DNA from: Leucobacter sp. CX169
Lineage (GTDB): Bacteria; Actinomycetota; Actinomycetes; Actinomycetales; Microbacteriaceae
Direction of reading: 5' to 3'
Assembly: GCF_017161405.1 (NCBI RefSeq)
Contig: NZ_CP071051.1
Location: forward strand, 1,240,001 to 1,304,000
DNA: 64,000 nt
In this document: piece by piece, positions 1-8,692 of the stretch
Layout of the letters: every line of letters starts with the position of its first letter
How positions within the stretch are numbered: position 1 is the stretch's first letter
Program-made: the position numbers and the translations under genes
Notes under the pieces: model-generated
The model's database searches: none
What the model saw: the letters and a program-made list of their open reading frames with translations, nothing else
What the model was told of the DNA's origin: nothing

Positions 1-336
1 GTCGGGCGCGCGGTCGAGGCTGAGGACGAAAAGCCGTTCAAGAAGGTCAGCGGCATTGGGCCCAAGACGGCGAAACTCATCGTGGTCTCGCTGCAGGGCA
101 AGGTCGAACACCTGGGGGTCGACGACCCGGCGATGGCCCCCGCCGCTCCGAGTGAGGACGCGCAGGTCGTGCTGGGTCTCGTGGGCCTCGGCTGGCCCGA
201 GACCGACGCGGAGGAGGCGGTTGCCGGTGCCCGCGACAGTGGCGCGCCCGAAGACCCGGCTGGTCTGATGCGCGCGGCGCTCGCCCTGCTTCAGGCGCCG
301 AAAGCCGGATCCCGTAGTCGCGGAATGATTCGATGA
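1..336 (+). CDS. ruvA: Holliday junction branch migration protein RuvA, C-terminal part (5' truncated by window edge)
   Basis: RuvA tetramers clamp four-way DNA junctions and load the RuvB motors. The frame is open from base 1 and ends at TGA 334-336, so the start lies outside the window. Visible are a helix-hairpin-helix segment ([12 protein letters not shown], bases 49-84), an acidic flexible linker, and the small C-terminal domain ([17 protein letters not shown]) that contacts RuvB. The stop overlaps the ruvB start by four bases (ATGA), as usual for a translationally coupled ruvAB pair. Identification rests on this domain order plus the following gene. Confidence 0.93.
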   Translation, partial: VGRAVEAEDEKPFKKVSGIGPKTAKLIVVSLQGKVEHLGVDDPAMAPAAPSEDAQVVLGLVGLGWPETDAEEAVAGARDSGAPEDPAGLMRAALALLQAPKAGSRSRGMIR

Positions 337-1343
337 CCGGGCACTCCGCGGAGATTTCCCCGCAGCCAGTGTCGCCCGCCGAACTCAGCTTCGAGGGCGC
401 CCTGCGCCCGGCCACGCTGAACGAGTTCGTGGGCCAGACCAGGGTACGTGAGCAGCTGCGCTTGCTGCTCGAGGCCGCCCAGATGCAGCAGCGCACCCCG
501 GACCACATCCTGCTTGCAGGCCCCCCAGGCCTAGGCAAGACGACGCTCTCCATGATCGTCGCGACCGAGGTCGGGCAGCCCCTGCACCAGACCTCGGGAC
601 CTGCCATCCAGCACGCCGGCGACCTCGCAGCGGTGCTCTCCGCGCTCACCCCCGGCGAGGTGCTCTTCATCGACGAGATTCATCGCATGGCACGCAGTGC
701 CGAGGAGATGCTGTACCTCGCGATGGAGGACTTCAAGATTGACATCATGGTGGGCAAGGGGGCAGGCGCGACCTCGATTCCGTTGGAGATCGCACCGTTC
801 ACGCTGGTCGGTGCCACGACGCGCGCGGGCCTGCTTCCGAACCCGCTGCGAGACCGGTTCGGTTTCACCGCGCACCTCGAGTTTTACGCCAAGGACGAAC
901 TGTTTCGGGTTGCCGAGCGGGCGGCCGGGCTGCTGGACTTTCCGGTCGAGGCGTCGGGCATCAGCGAGATCGCCGGTCGCTCGCGGGGCACGCCCCGCAT
1001 CGCGAACCGGCTGCTCCGACGCGTGCGCGATTTCAGCCTCGTGCACGGTCGGCCCGGCGATGCCGCGACCGTGCGCGACGCCCTCAAACTCTACGATGTC
1101 GACGAATACGGTCTCGATCGGCTTGATCGCGAGGTGCTCCGCGCGGTCGTCGAACGCTTCCGTGGGGGACCGGTCGGGCTCTCCACGCTCGCGGTCTCGG
1201 TCGGCGAGGAAGCGGAGACGATCGAATCGGTCGTCGAACCGTTCCTCGTGCGCTCGGGACTGCTCACACGCACCCCTCGCGGGCGCATGGCGACCCCCTT
1301 GGCGTGGGCGCACTGCGGTCTTCCCATCCCGGATGCCCTATAG
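333..1343 (+). CDS. ruvB: Holliday junction branch migration ATPase RuvB
   Basis: Hexameric AAA+ motor that pumps DNA through RuvA-bound Holliday junctions. The 336-residue length is normal for the family. Walker A is GPPGLGKT at residues 63-70 and Walker B LFIDEIHR at 111-118; the sensor-1 and arginine-finger region [19 protein letters not shown] follows near 170-190, and a winged-helix domain closes the protein ([21 protein letters not shown]). The ATG start sits in the ATGA overlap with ruvA. The stop region contains the probable -10 box of the next operon (TATAGT, 1339-1344). Confidence 0.97.
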   Translation: MTGHSAEISPQPVSPAELSFEGALRPATLNEFVGQTRVREQLRLLLEAAQMQQRTPDHILLAGPPGLGKTTLSMIVATEVGQPLHQTSGPAIQHAGDLAAVLSALTPGEVLFIDEIHRMARSAEEMLYLAMEDFKIDIMVGKGAGATSIPLEIAPFTLVGATTRAGLLPNPLRDRFGFTAHLEFYAKDELFRVAERAAGLLDFPVEASGISEIAGRSRGTPRIANRLLRRVRDFSLVHGRPGDAATVRDALKLYDVDEYGLDRLDREVLRAVVERFRGGPVGLSTLAVSVGEEAETIESVVEPFLVRSGLLTRTPRGRMATPLAWAHCGLPIPDAL

Positions 1344-1344
1344 T
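1339..1344 (+). promoter_or_regulatory. Putative -10 box of the yajC-secD-secF operon
   Basis: TATAGT overlaps the ruvB stop codon. Initiation about 7 bases downstream would give a leader of roughly 35 bases to the GTG at 1388. I see no clear -35 element, so this is a moderate call. Confidence 0.45.
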
Positions 1345-1387
1345 CGTCTGTGGTCCCCGTGCGCAGTCGCTCTGGGGAGACGTTCAC

Positions 1388-1882
1388 GTGCTCGAAAGGC
1401 CCACTGTGCAGAATCTCTTTGCTGATCCGTTCTCCCTCATCATGCTCGCGCTTATCGCCGTGCTGATCATTTTCATGGTCCGGAACGGAAAGAAGCGCCA
1501 GCAGGCCGCTCAGGAAATGCAGTCCGGACTCATCCCCGGTGCCGAGGTGATGCTCCAGTCGGGCATCTACGGCACGGTCGAAGAGATCAACGAGGAAGAC
1601 AACCGCGTCACGCTCCGCAGCGGCACCTCAACGCTCGTCGTGCACCGCAATGCCGTCTCGACCATTGTGACCCCGTCCGACGCGGACGTCGCGGTTGCAG
1701 AGACCGTCCACCCCGACGACGACCCCGCGTTCGGCGAGCACGTTGACGCCGCCAAGGCAGACGAGCCCGCGGCACCCGAGTTCCGTAGCCCGTTCGACGG
1801 CTCCACCGAGCAGACCGGCGAGAACACGACCGCGGCCGGCGAGGACGACGAGAAGAACGGCGACGCCGCGCCCAAGGCGTAG
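1388..1882 (+). CDS. yajC: Preprotein translocase subunit YajC
   Basis: Small single-span membrane partner of SecDF at the SecYEG channel. The start is chosen at GTG 1388 because GGGGAG lies 8 bases upstream (1374-1379), giving 164 residues; a second GTG at 1406 has AAAGG 6 bases upstream and is an equally real candidate. The transmembrane segment PFSLIMLALIAVLIIFMV is followed by a basic stretch (RNGKKRQQ) and the YajC core with MQSGLIPGAEVMLQSGIYG. An acidic, low-complexity tail of about 60 residues extends beyond the core, as in other actinobacterial YajC proteins. secD follows after 41 bases. Confidence 0.9.
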   Translation: MLERPTVQNLFADPFSLIMLALIAVLIIFMVRNGKKRQQAAQEMQSGLIPGAEVMLQSGIYGTVEEINEEDNRVTLRSGTSTLVVHRNAVSTIVTPSDADVAVAETVHPDDDPAFGEHVDAAKADEPAAPEFRSPFDGSTEQTGENTTAAGEDDEKNGDAAPKA

Positions 1883-1923
1883 GCAGTCCCTCCCGACATC
1901 TCGACAGAGAAAGCAGACACTTC

Positions 1924-3693
1924 GTGGCGACCACTCCCGCGGTGAGGAAGGCGCGTCGTTCACTGACGTGGCTCCTCGTCCTGATCCTTGGCCTTGTCGG
2001 CCTCATCGGCTACGGCTTCATGCAGGGAGAGGCGACGCTGCACCCGAAGCTCGCGCTTGACCTTGAAGGCGGCACGCAGATCCTGCTTGCCCCCAAGCAG
2101 ACGGACGGCAACCAGGTGTCGGGCGAGCAGCTCGACCAGGCGGTATCGATCATTCGTCAGCGTGTGAACGCCTCCGGCGTTTCCGAGGCCGAGGTCACCA
2201 CGCAGGGCAACCAGAACATCTCGGTGTCGATCCCGGGCAAGGCCGACGAGGCCACGCTCGCCCGCATTCAGGCGTCCTCGAAGCTCGAGTTCCGTCCGGT
2301 GCTCACCTACACCGGATCCGCAACGTCTGCGCAGGTCGACGGCGGCGATGGCAGCACGGCTGAAGAGCCCGTCGACGGCGAAGCCGCCCCGGCCCCGGAG
2401 GCCACGAGCGAGTCGGATCCGTCGATTGATCCGTCGCCGCTGCCGAAGGGCGCCGGCGATGTCGCGTGGCTGACCGAGGGGCTGCAGCAGAAGTTCATGG
2501 ACTTCACCTGTGACTCTGAGGCCGCGCAGTCGGCAGGCGACGCCCCCGCGGATCGCCCGTTGATCACGTGTGACCCGTCGGGACAGATCAAGTATGTGCT
2601 CGGCCCGGTCGAGCTCGGCGGCGAAGTCATCACTGACGCTGTCGCTCAGCCCGAGACCACCAGCACCGGCGCTACGACCGGCGGCTGGGTGGTGCAGATC
2701 ACCATGAACAAGGCCGGCACCAAGGCGTTCGGCGAGGTCAGTACCCGGCTCTACGGCGCGCAGGCGCCGATGAACCAGTTCGCGTTTGTGCTCGATGGCA
2801 AGGTGCTCTCGGCGCCGACCATGCAGGCACAGATCCTCGACGGACGACCGTCCATCTCGGGTGGGTTCACGCAGGACAGCGCGAAGGCGCTCGCCGATCA
2901 GCTGAAGTTCGGCGCCCTTCCGGTCAGTTTCGTCGTGCAGAGCCAGGAAGACATTTCGGCGACGCTCGGCACGAACCAGCTGCAGGCGGGCCTGCTCGCG
3001 GGTCTCATCGGCTTGCTGCTCGTCGTCGTGTACTCGCTCATCCAGTACCGCGTGCTCGGACTCCTCACGGTCGCCTCGCTCGTGGTCGCCGCGGTGCTCA
3101 CCTACCTCCTGCTCACCCTCATGTCGTGGCGCGAGGGCTACCGCCTCTCGCTCGCCGGCGTCGCGGGTGTCATTGTCGCAATCGGTATCACCGCTGACTC
3201 CTTCATCGTCTACTTCGAGCGCATTCGAGACGAGCTGCGGGACGGGCGCGGGCTTGAGTCCGCGGTCGAGGCCGGTTGGAAGCGCGCGATCCGGACGGTG
3301 CTCGCCTCGGATGGCATCAACTTCCTGGCGGCGGCGATCCTGTTCCTCCTCGCGATCGGCAACGTCCGCGGCTTCGCGTTTACGCTGGGTTTGACGACCA
3401 TTGTCGACGTCCTCGTCGTCGTGCTGTTCACGCACCCGCTCATGACGCTGCTCTCGCGCACCCGCTTCTACAAGAACGGTCACCGGTTCTCTGGCCTGGA
3501 TCCGCGCCAGCTCGGCGCGGTCTACCGGGGTCGCGCGCAGTTCCGGGAGCCCGTGGTCGCCGCGAGCGGCCCCGGCAAGAAAGTCGCTGCGAGCCAGAAA
3601 GAGGCGCAGCGTCGCCAGACCATCGCAGAACGCAAGGCCGCCGAGGCTGCCGGACTCACCGATGCCGCTGTCGCGGCAGGGAAGGACTCCTGA
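1924..3693 (+). CDS. secD: Protein translocase subunit SecD
   Basis: Proton-driven accessory subunit that pulls exported proteins through SecYEG. Starts with GTG; 589 residues. A first membrane span (about residues 13-33) is followed by the LDLEGGTQI signature. The large periplasmic head carries a Pro/Ala/Glu/Asp-rich insert (about 135-175) typical of high-GC actinobacteria. Five C-terminal spans start near residue 355 and include the conserved IGITADSFIVYFERIRDE segment. The stop overlaps the secF start by one base (TGATG at 3691-3695). The C-terminal tail is basic and Ala-rich. Confidence 0.96.
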   Translation: MATTPAVRKARRSLTWLLVLILGLVGLIGYGFMQGEATLHPKLALDLEGGTQILLAPKQTDGNQVSGEQLDQAVSIIRQRVNASGVSEAEVTTQGNQNISVSIPGKADEATLARIQASSKLEFRPVLTYTGSATSAQVDGGDGSTAEEPVDGEAAPAPEATSESDPSIDPSPLPKGAGDVAWLTEGLQQKFMDFTCDSEAAQSAGDAPADRPLITCDPSGQIKYVLGPVELGGEVITDAVAQPETTSTGATTGGWVVQITMNKAGTKAFGEVSTRLYGAQAPMNQFAFVLDGKVLSAPTMQAQILDGRPSISGGFTQDSAKALADQLKFGALPVSFVVQSQEDISATLGTNQLQAGLLAGLIGLLLVVVYSLIQYRVLGLLTVASLVVAAVLTYLLLTLMSWREGYRLSLAGVAGVIVAIGITADSFIVYFERIRDELRDGRGLESAVEAGWKRAIRTVLASDGINFLAAAILFLLAIGNVRGFAFTLGLTTIVDVLVVVLFTHPLMTLLSRTRFYKNGHRFSGLDPRQLGAVYRGRAQFREPVVAASGPGKKVAASQKEAQRRQTIAERKAAEAAGLTDAAVAAGKDS

Positions 3694-4736
3694 TGGGTCT
3701 CTCACTTGCACGCTTCGGCAACGACCTCTACACCGGCGAGCGCTCGTTCAACATTGTTGGACGCCGTAAGACCTGGTACATCGTCGCCGCAATCCTGATT
3801 CTCGTCTCGATCCTGGGCCCGCTGTTGCGCGGCGGGTTCACGTTCGGCATCGAGTTCTCGGGCGGCAGCCAGTTCCAGGTTCACACGACCTCGAGCCAGG
3901 ATCGCGACCTCGGCACCGCCGAGGCCGCAGTCGCCTCGGTGCTCCCCGACAGCGCCCCGCGCATCTCGCTCGTAGGCCAGACCGACATTCGGGTACAGAC
4001 CGAGCAGCTGGACGAGGAGAAAAGCCGTGAGCTGAAGGCTGCCCTCGCGAAGGCGTACGGTGTCGACGAGTCGACGATCACCTCGTCCTACATTGGTGCC
4101 GCCTGGGGGCAAGACATCACCCGTCAGGCCATCATCGCGCTCATCGTGTTCATCGTGTTCGCGGCGGTCGTCATGGCGATTTATTTCCGCACCTGGAAGA
4201 TGTCGCTCGCGGCCATGATCGCGCTGTTCCACGACCTGATCATCACCGCGGGCGTGTACGGCATCACCGGCTTCGAGATCACCCCGGCGGCCATGATCGG
4301 CTTCCTCACGATCCTTGGGTACTCGCTGTACGACACGGTGGTGGTGTTCGACAAGATCCGCGAGAACACCGCGATTGGCGAGCTCAACGATCAGCGGACC
4401 TTCGGCGAGGCGGTGAACCTCGCGGTGAACCAGACGCTCGTGCGCTCGATCAACACCTCGGTGGTGGCGCTCTTGCCGGTCGCCTCGATTCTGTTCATCG
4501 GCGCGTTTGTGCTCGGAGCGGGAACGCTGCGGGACATCTCGCTCGCCCTGTTCATCGGCATCCTGGTCGGCGCGTACTCGACGATCTTCATCGCGGCCCC
4601 GCTGTACGCCCACCTGCGCGAACACGAGCCCGCGATTGTCAAGCACGACAAGAAGGTACTGCGCATCCGTGAGCGCGGCGCGCACGCGGCTGACGCCGAC
4701 GTCGAAGCGGCGGCCCCGGAAGCGGCCAAGGCGTAG
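3693..4736 (+). CDS. secF: Protein translocase subunit SecF
   Basis: Partner of SecD in the Sec accessory complex. The frame is open well upstream inside secD, but ATG 3693 (MGLSLARFGNDLYTG) coincides with the SecD stop and gives 347 residues, matching the family. The first membrane span lies near residues 26-46, then FGIEFSGGSQFQ, a short periplasmic domain, and five more spans including GYSLYDTVVVFDKIRE, the conserved SecF signature. The C-terminus is charged and cytoplasmic. A perfect hairpin follows at 4744-4772, ending the operon. Confidence 0.96.
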   Translation: MGLSLARFGNDLYTGERSFNIVGRRKTWYIVAAILILVSILGPLLRGGFTFGIEFSGGSQFQVHTTSSQDRDLGTAEAAVASVLPDSAPRISLVGQTDIRVQTEQLDEEKSRELKAALAKAYGVDESTITSSYIGAAWGQDITRQAIIALIVFIVFAAVVMAIYFRTWKMSLAAMIALFHDLIITAGVYGITGFEITPAAMIGFLTILGYSLYDTVVVFDKIRENTAIGELNDQRTFGEAVNLAVNQTLVRSINTSVVALLPVASILFIGAFVLGAGTLRDISLALFIGILVGAYSTIFIAAPLYAHLREHEPAIVKHDKKVLRIRERGAHAADADVEAAAPEAAKA

Positions 4737-4743
4737 ATTCCAT

Positions 4744-4772
4744 CACCACGCCCCGGGACCCGGGGCGTGGTG
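4744..4772 (+). terminator. Hairpin between secF and rel
   Basis: Two perfectly complementary 14-base arms, CACCACGCCCCGGG (4744-4757) and CCCGGGGCGTGGTG (4759-4772), are separated by one base, so the top pairs must open to form a loop. No T-run follows, as is common in high-GC actinobacteria. Position 8 bases after the secF stop supports a terminator. Confidence 0.7.
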
Positions 4773-4799
4773 TAGCGTTCCAACAGAGGAGGTGATCAC

Positions 4800-7049
4800 G
4801 TGACTGAGGGAAACCCTGGCACAACGAGCACCTCCTTGCGGCGTCTCGTGCCCCGCATCTTCTCGCGGGGGAACGCCCCCGGTGCCGTGGAGCAGCTCGT
4901 GCGCACGGTTCGCGCGAACCACCCGCGCTCCGACGCCTCGGTTATCGAGCGCGCGTACACGGTCGCGGAACGCGCGCACCGCGGGCAAAAGCGGCGAAGT
5001 GGCGAGCCGTACATCACGCACCCGATCGCCGTCGCGCAGATCCTGGCGGATCTCGGGGTCGCTCCCGTTGCGGTCGCTGCGGCGCTCCTTCACGACACCG
5101 TGGAGGACACCGAGTACTCGCTCGAGCAGCTCACCACCGAGTTCGGCGAAGAGATCGCGATGCTCGTCGACGGCGTCACCAAGCTTGACAAGGTGAAGTA
5201 CGGCGACAGCGCGCAGGCCGAGACCGTGCGCAAGATGATCGTCGCGATGTCGAAGGACATCCGTGTGCTCGTGATCAAGCTGGCCGACCGTCTGCACAAC
5301 GCGCGGACCTGGGGCTTTGTCTCGTCGGAATCGGCGAAGCGCAAGGCGCAGGAGACACTCGAGATCTACGCGCCGCTCGCGCACCGCCTCGGCATCCAGT
5401 CGATCAAGAACGAGCTCGAGGACCTCTCGTTTGCGGTCCTCAAGCCGAAGCTGTATGCCGAAATCGACAACCTCGTCGGCCAGCGCAACCCGGAGCGCGA
5501 GGAGCTCGTCGGCCGCGTGATCGGCGCTCTCGAGTCGGACCTGCGCGAGTCGCGCATCCGCGGCGAGGTCACTGGCCGCCCGAAGCAGCTGTATTCGATC
5601 TACCAGAAGATGATCGTCCGGGGGCGCGACTTCGACGACATCTACGACCTCGTCGGCATCCGGGTGCTCGTGCACACGATCCGTGATTGTTACGCGGTAC
5701 TCGGCGCCGTGCACGCCCGGTGGACCCCGATTCCCGGACGCTTCAAGGACTACATCGCGACCCCGAAGTTCAACCTGTACCAGTCCCTGCACACGACGGT
5801 CATCGGCCCCGACGGTCGCGCTGTCGAGATTCAGATCCGCACGTTCGAGATGCACCAGCGCGCGGAGTATGGCGTCGCGGCACACTGGAAGTACAAGCAA
5901 GGGGCGAACGCGAGCGGTGCGCAGCCCTCGGCTGACATGGCCTGGCTTGCACATATCTCCGACTGGCAAGCCGAGACGGAAGACCCGAGCGAGTTCCTCG
6001 ACGCCCTGCGCTTCGAGATCGGCGCGAAGGAGGTCTACGTCTTTACGCCCAAGGGGCGCGTGGTGGGCCTGCCGGCCGGTGGCACGACGGTTGACTTCGC
6101 CTATGCGGTGCACACCGAGGTGGGACACCGCACGATGGGCGCCCGCGTCAACGGCCGGCTCGTGCCGCTCGAGACCGAGCTGCAAAACGGCGACGTCGTC
6201 GAGGTGTTCACCTCCAAGAATCCCGATGCAGGCCCCAGCCAGGACTGGCTGAACTTTGTCAAGAGCAAGCGCGCCCAGAACAAGATCCGGCAGTGGTTCA
6301 CCAAGGAGCGCCGCGACGAGGCGGTCGAGCAGGGCAAGGAAGCGATCTCCCGGGCGATGCGCAAGCAGAACCTTCCGCTCCAGAAGCTCATGAGCGCCGA
6401 GGCCTTCCCCCAGGTGGCGCTGCAGTTGCGCTACGCCGATGTGTCGGCGCTGTATGCCGCGGTCGGCGAGGGACATGTCTCGACGCAGTCGGTGATCGAG
6501 AAGGTCCTCGCGAACCTCACCGAGCAGGACAACTCATCGGAAGAGGCCTTCATTCCGGCGGAGCCGTCACCCGCGCGCCGCCGCGCGAAGCCTGATGCGA
6601 ACAGCGGCGTCGTCGTGAAGGGTGCTTCGGACATCCTGGTCAAGCTAGCAAAGTGCTGCACGCCGGTTCCCGGGGACCCGATCATGGGGTTCATCACCAA
6701 GGGCCAGGGCGTCTCGGTACATCAGGTCGACTGCGTGAACTTCCTCGCCCTGAAGAGCCAGGCCGATCGCTTGGTCGAGGTGGAGTGGGCGCCGACGACG
6801 AAGAGCATCTTCCTGGTGCAGATTCAGGTGGAGGCGCTTGATCGCGCCGGCCTGCTCTCGGATGTGACCCGCGTGCTTTCAGAGCACCACGTGAATATTC
6901 TCTCCGCATCGGTGCAGACGTCCACCACGCGACTCGCGATCAGTCGGTTTGCGTTCGAGATGGCCGACACGTCGCACCTTGACCGGGTGCTCAACGCGGT
7001 GCGCCGCATCGACGCCGTCTACGACGTCTATCGCGTGAGCGGGGCCTAA
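4800..7049 (+). CDS. rel: Bifunctional (p)ppGpp synthetase/hydrolase (RelA/SpoT family)
   Basis: Makes and degrades (p)ppGpp in the stringent response. GTG start with a strong ribosome site (GAGGAGG just upstream); 749 residues. Domain order: HD hydrolase (HPIAVAQ, LLHDTVEDTE with His98/Asp99, LADRLHNART), synthetase (IYDLVGIRVLV, YQSLHTTVIGP, EIQIRT), TGS (about 408-470), a Cys-containing conserved region (AKCCTPVPGD) and a C-terminal ACT domain. The synthetase carries RFKD (about 314-317), the RXKD form associated with bifunctional enzymes rather than the EXDD form of synthetase-only RelA. It appears monocistronic between a hairpin and a convergent gene. Confidence 0.96.
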   Translation: MTEGNPGTTSTSLRRLVPRIFSRGNAPGAVEQLVRTVRANHPRSDASVIERAYTVAERAHRGQKRRSGEPYITHPIAVAQILADLGVAPVAVAAALLHDTVEDTEYSLEQLTTEFGEEIAMLVDGVTKLDKVKYGDSAQAETVRKMIVAMSKDIRVLVIKLADRLHNARTWGFVSSESAKRKAQETLEIYAPLAHRLGIQSIKNELEDLSFAVLKPKLYAEIDNLVGQRNPEREELVGRVIGALESDLRESRIRGEVTGRPKQLYSIYQKMIVRGRDFDDIYDLVGIRVLVHTIRDCYAVLGAVHARWTPIPGRFKDYIATPKFNLYQSLHTTVIGPDGRAVEIQIRTFEMHQRAEYGVAAHWKYKQGANASGAQPSADMAWLAHISDWQAETEDPSEFLDALRFEIGAKEVYVFTPKGRVVGLPAGGTTVDFAYAVHTEVGHRTMGARVNGRLVPLETELQNGDVVEVFTSKNPDAGPSQDWLNFVKSKRAQNKIRQWFTKERRDEAVEQGKEAISRAMRKQNLPLQKLMSAEAFPQVALQLRYADVSALYAAVGEGHVSTQSVIEKVLANLTEQDNSSEEAFIPAEPSPARRRAKPDANSGVVVKGASDILVKLAKCCTPVPGDPIMGFITKGQGVSVHQVDCVNFLALKSQADRLVEVEWAPTTKSIFLVQIQVEALDRAGLLSDVTRVLSEHHVNILSASVQTSTTRLAISRFAFEMADTSHLDRVLNAVRRIDAVYDVYRVSGA

Positions 7050-7080
7050 CGGTCCTCCCTGGCGAGTGGCTTCGCCTGGT

Positions 7081-7779
7081 TCAAGCGTCCCAGCCGTGTA
7101 CCGGCCGGGCGCCAACCGGGGCCGCCCCCACCTCGTCGATCGTGTGGCCGCTGCAGGCTGCCTGCGTCACCGTGGCCCGTTCGACGCGCGACACGGCAAA
7201 CCATCGCATGGCGTCGCGCAGACGGCACCAACCGATCAGGTACCACTGGCCATTCGTCGAGGCGAACAGCACGGGTTCGACGTCGCGGGTAGTCGTGCGT
7301 CCGTCCCCGGACGTGTAGCGAAGGCGGATGACGCGCTGCTCCGTCATCGCCGCTTCCAGCGCGGACTTGGTCGCGCGCGAGGGCACGGGAGGGCTATTGA
7401 CCCATACCCGGCTGGCCAATTCGTCCGCCCGCGCACGAGTCCTGGGGTCGAGGACGTCCAGGATCTTGCGCATTCCTGCGGTCGCCAGGTCGGCATAGGG
7501 GGCGTCGGGCGCCGCGGACACCGCCGCCATGAGCGCGACCGCCTGCGCCGGAGACAGGCTGACCGGCGGCAGGGTAGCGCCGTGAGCCAGCCCATACCCA
7601 CCGCCCGGCCCCGGGCGCGACCAGAGCGGTGCACCGCTGTTCTCGAGCGCGTCGAGGTCCCGCTTGATCGTGCGCTCGGACACCGCGAACTCGCTCGCCA
7701 TGCGTGACGCCGAGATCCCGCGGGCCCCGCCGCGGCGCAACATCTCCGAGAGCGCGTGCAGGCGCTCCGCTCGTTTCAC
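7081..7779 (-). CDS. WYL-domain transcriptional regulator (YafY type)
   Basis: Probable ligand-responsive DNA-binding regulator. The open frame extends to 7884, but that would overlap the divergent hydrolase; GTG at 7779 (VKRAERLHALSEML) begins exactly at the family's usual N-terminus and gives 232 residues. An N-terminal DeoR-like winged helix (SASRMASEFAVSERTIKRDL) is followed by a linker helix region and a WYL domain (RVIRLRYTSGDGRTTTRDVEP, GQWYLIGWCRLRDAMRWF). It is divergent from the alpha/beta hydrolase at 7853, so it may control that gene; TGACAT copies lie between them. Effector unknown. Confidence 0.85.
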   Translation of the reverse strand: MKRAERLHALSEMLRRGGARGISASRMASEFAVSERTIKRDLDALENSGAPLWSRPGPGGGYGLAHGATLPPVSLSPAQAVALMAAVSAAPDAPYADLATAGMRKILDVLDPRTRARADELASRVWVNSPPVPSRATKSALEAAMTEQRVIRLRYTSGDGRTTTRDVEPVLFASTNGQWYLIGWCRLRDAMRWFAVSRVERATVTQAACSGHTIDEVGAAPVGARPVHGWDA

Positions 7780-7801
7780 GCTGCACGTGTTTCTGAATTC
7801 A

Positions 7802-7854
7802 TGACATAAATAGTGACATACCCGTGTCCGGAGGGCCTGCAAAAGTAGTGACAT
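7802..7854. promoter_or_regulatory. Triple TGACAT motif in the divergent regulator/hydrolase intergenic region
   Basis: TGACAT occurs at 7802-7807, 7814-7819 and 7849-7854; the last two share the longer TAGTGACAT. The third copy overlaps the hydrolase start codon. The first two are 12 bases apart start to start. Possible operator of the WYL regulator; this is inference from position and repetition only. Confidence 0.4.
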
Positions 7855-8584
7855 GAAGAACACAACGAGCAGCCCGACCGTCATTCTGATCCCCGGCCAC
7901 TGGCTGGGCGCGTGGGCGTGGGACGAGGTGCTGGAACAGCTGCAGCCTGATTGTCTGCGCGCCGTCGCGATGACCCTGCCGGGGCTCGATGCGAAGGACC
8001 CGGCGCGAGCGACGCGGACCCTCGAGTCTCAGGTCGAGGCGATTCTGGACGTCTTGGCGCAACACGGGAATGCTCCGGCAGTGCTGGTGGCCCACAGCGG
8101 CGCGAACGCACCCGTCAGCCTCGTCTTGGACCGACACCCCGAACGAGTCCGCCGAGTGGTGTGGGTCGACTCCGGCCCGGTGGCACCCGGGACAATCTTT
8201 GCCCCAGACTTCCCGGAAGACCTGGCGGAGCTTCCGCTGCCGCCTTTCGATGTTCTCAGACAGCAGGCGAGTCTCGATGGCCTGAGCGCAGACGCGCTCG
8301 AGCGATTTCGGGTCCGCGCCGTCCCCGAGCCCGGGCCTGTACTTCGCGAGCCGATTGAGTTGACGGGCGACGCGCGCCGGGGCGTCCCGACGACCCTGGT
8401 CTGTTGCTCGCTCCCGGGCGCGCAGATGCTCGAGCTGGCGCGCGCAGGGCACCCCATGTTCGCTGAGGTTGCCGCCCTCGAGCAGCTCGACGTCGTTGAC
8501 CTCCCGACGGGCCACTGGCCCATGTGGAGTAAGCCCCGCGAGCTCGCCGAGATCATCCAGGCTGAGGCGTCGCGGGCCGACTGA
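7853..8584 (+). CDS. Alpha/beta fold hydrolase
   Basis: Probable esterase or related hydrolase of 243 residues, cytoplasmic, substrate unknown. Visible landmarks are the oxyanion-side motif IPGHWLGAWAWDEV near the N-terminus, the nucleophile elbow VAHSGANAPV (Ser followed by Gly-Ala instead of the classic GxSxG), a candidate acid after the cap region, and the late His in LPTGHWPMWSKP. The family is broad (AB-hydrolase 6 type), and such genes often sit next to a YafY-type regulator. The ATG has no good ribosome site close by: GGAGG at 7830-7834 is 18 bases away, so the start or mode of initiation is uncertain. Confidence 0.8.
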   Translation: MKNTTSSPTVILIPGHWLGAWAWDEVLEQLQPDCLRAVAMTLPGLDAKDPARATRTLESQVEAILDVLAQHGNAPAVLVAHSGANAPVSLVLDRHPERVRRVVWVDSGPVAPGTIFAPDFPEDLAELPLPPFDVLRQQASLDGLSADALERFRVRAVPEPGPVLREPIELTGDARRGVPTTLVCCSLPGAQMLELARAGHPMFAEVAALEQLDVVDLPTGHWPMWSKPRELAEIIQAEASRAD

Positions 8585-8622
8585 TCTCCGCGCACGTCGA
8601 GCTCGGTTCGCACACCCGGCCG

Positions 8623-8692
8623 TTCCCTGCGGCTGCTTCCCTGCGGCTGCTTCCTTGCGGCTGCGTCCCGGAGGCTGCGTCCCGGAGGCTCA
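8623..8692. repeat. Five tandem 14-bp units after the hydrolase gene
   Basis: Units: TTCCCTGCGGCTGC (8623-8636), the same (8637-8650), TTCCTTGCGGCTGC (8651-8664), GTCCCGGAGGCTGC (8665-8678) and GTCCCGGAGGCTCA (8679-8692). The last unit contains the stop codon of the minus-strand gene ending at 8690. Two sub-types suggest stepwise duplication. Too short and spacerless for CRISPR. Confidence 0.85.

Noticed and set aside
7050-7080. Terminator between rel and the WYL regulator
   Set aside because: Only a five-base GGCGA/TCGCC pairing is present; too weak to call.
8623-8692. CRISPR array
   Set aside because: The units are 14 bases, directly adjacent with no spacers, and no cas gene is present.
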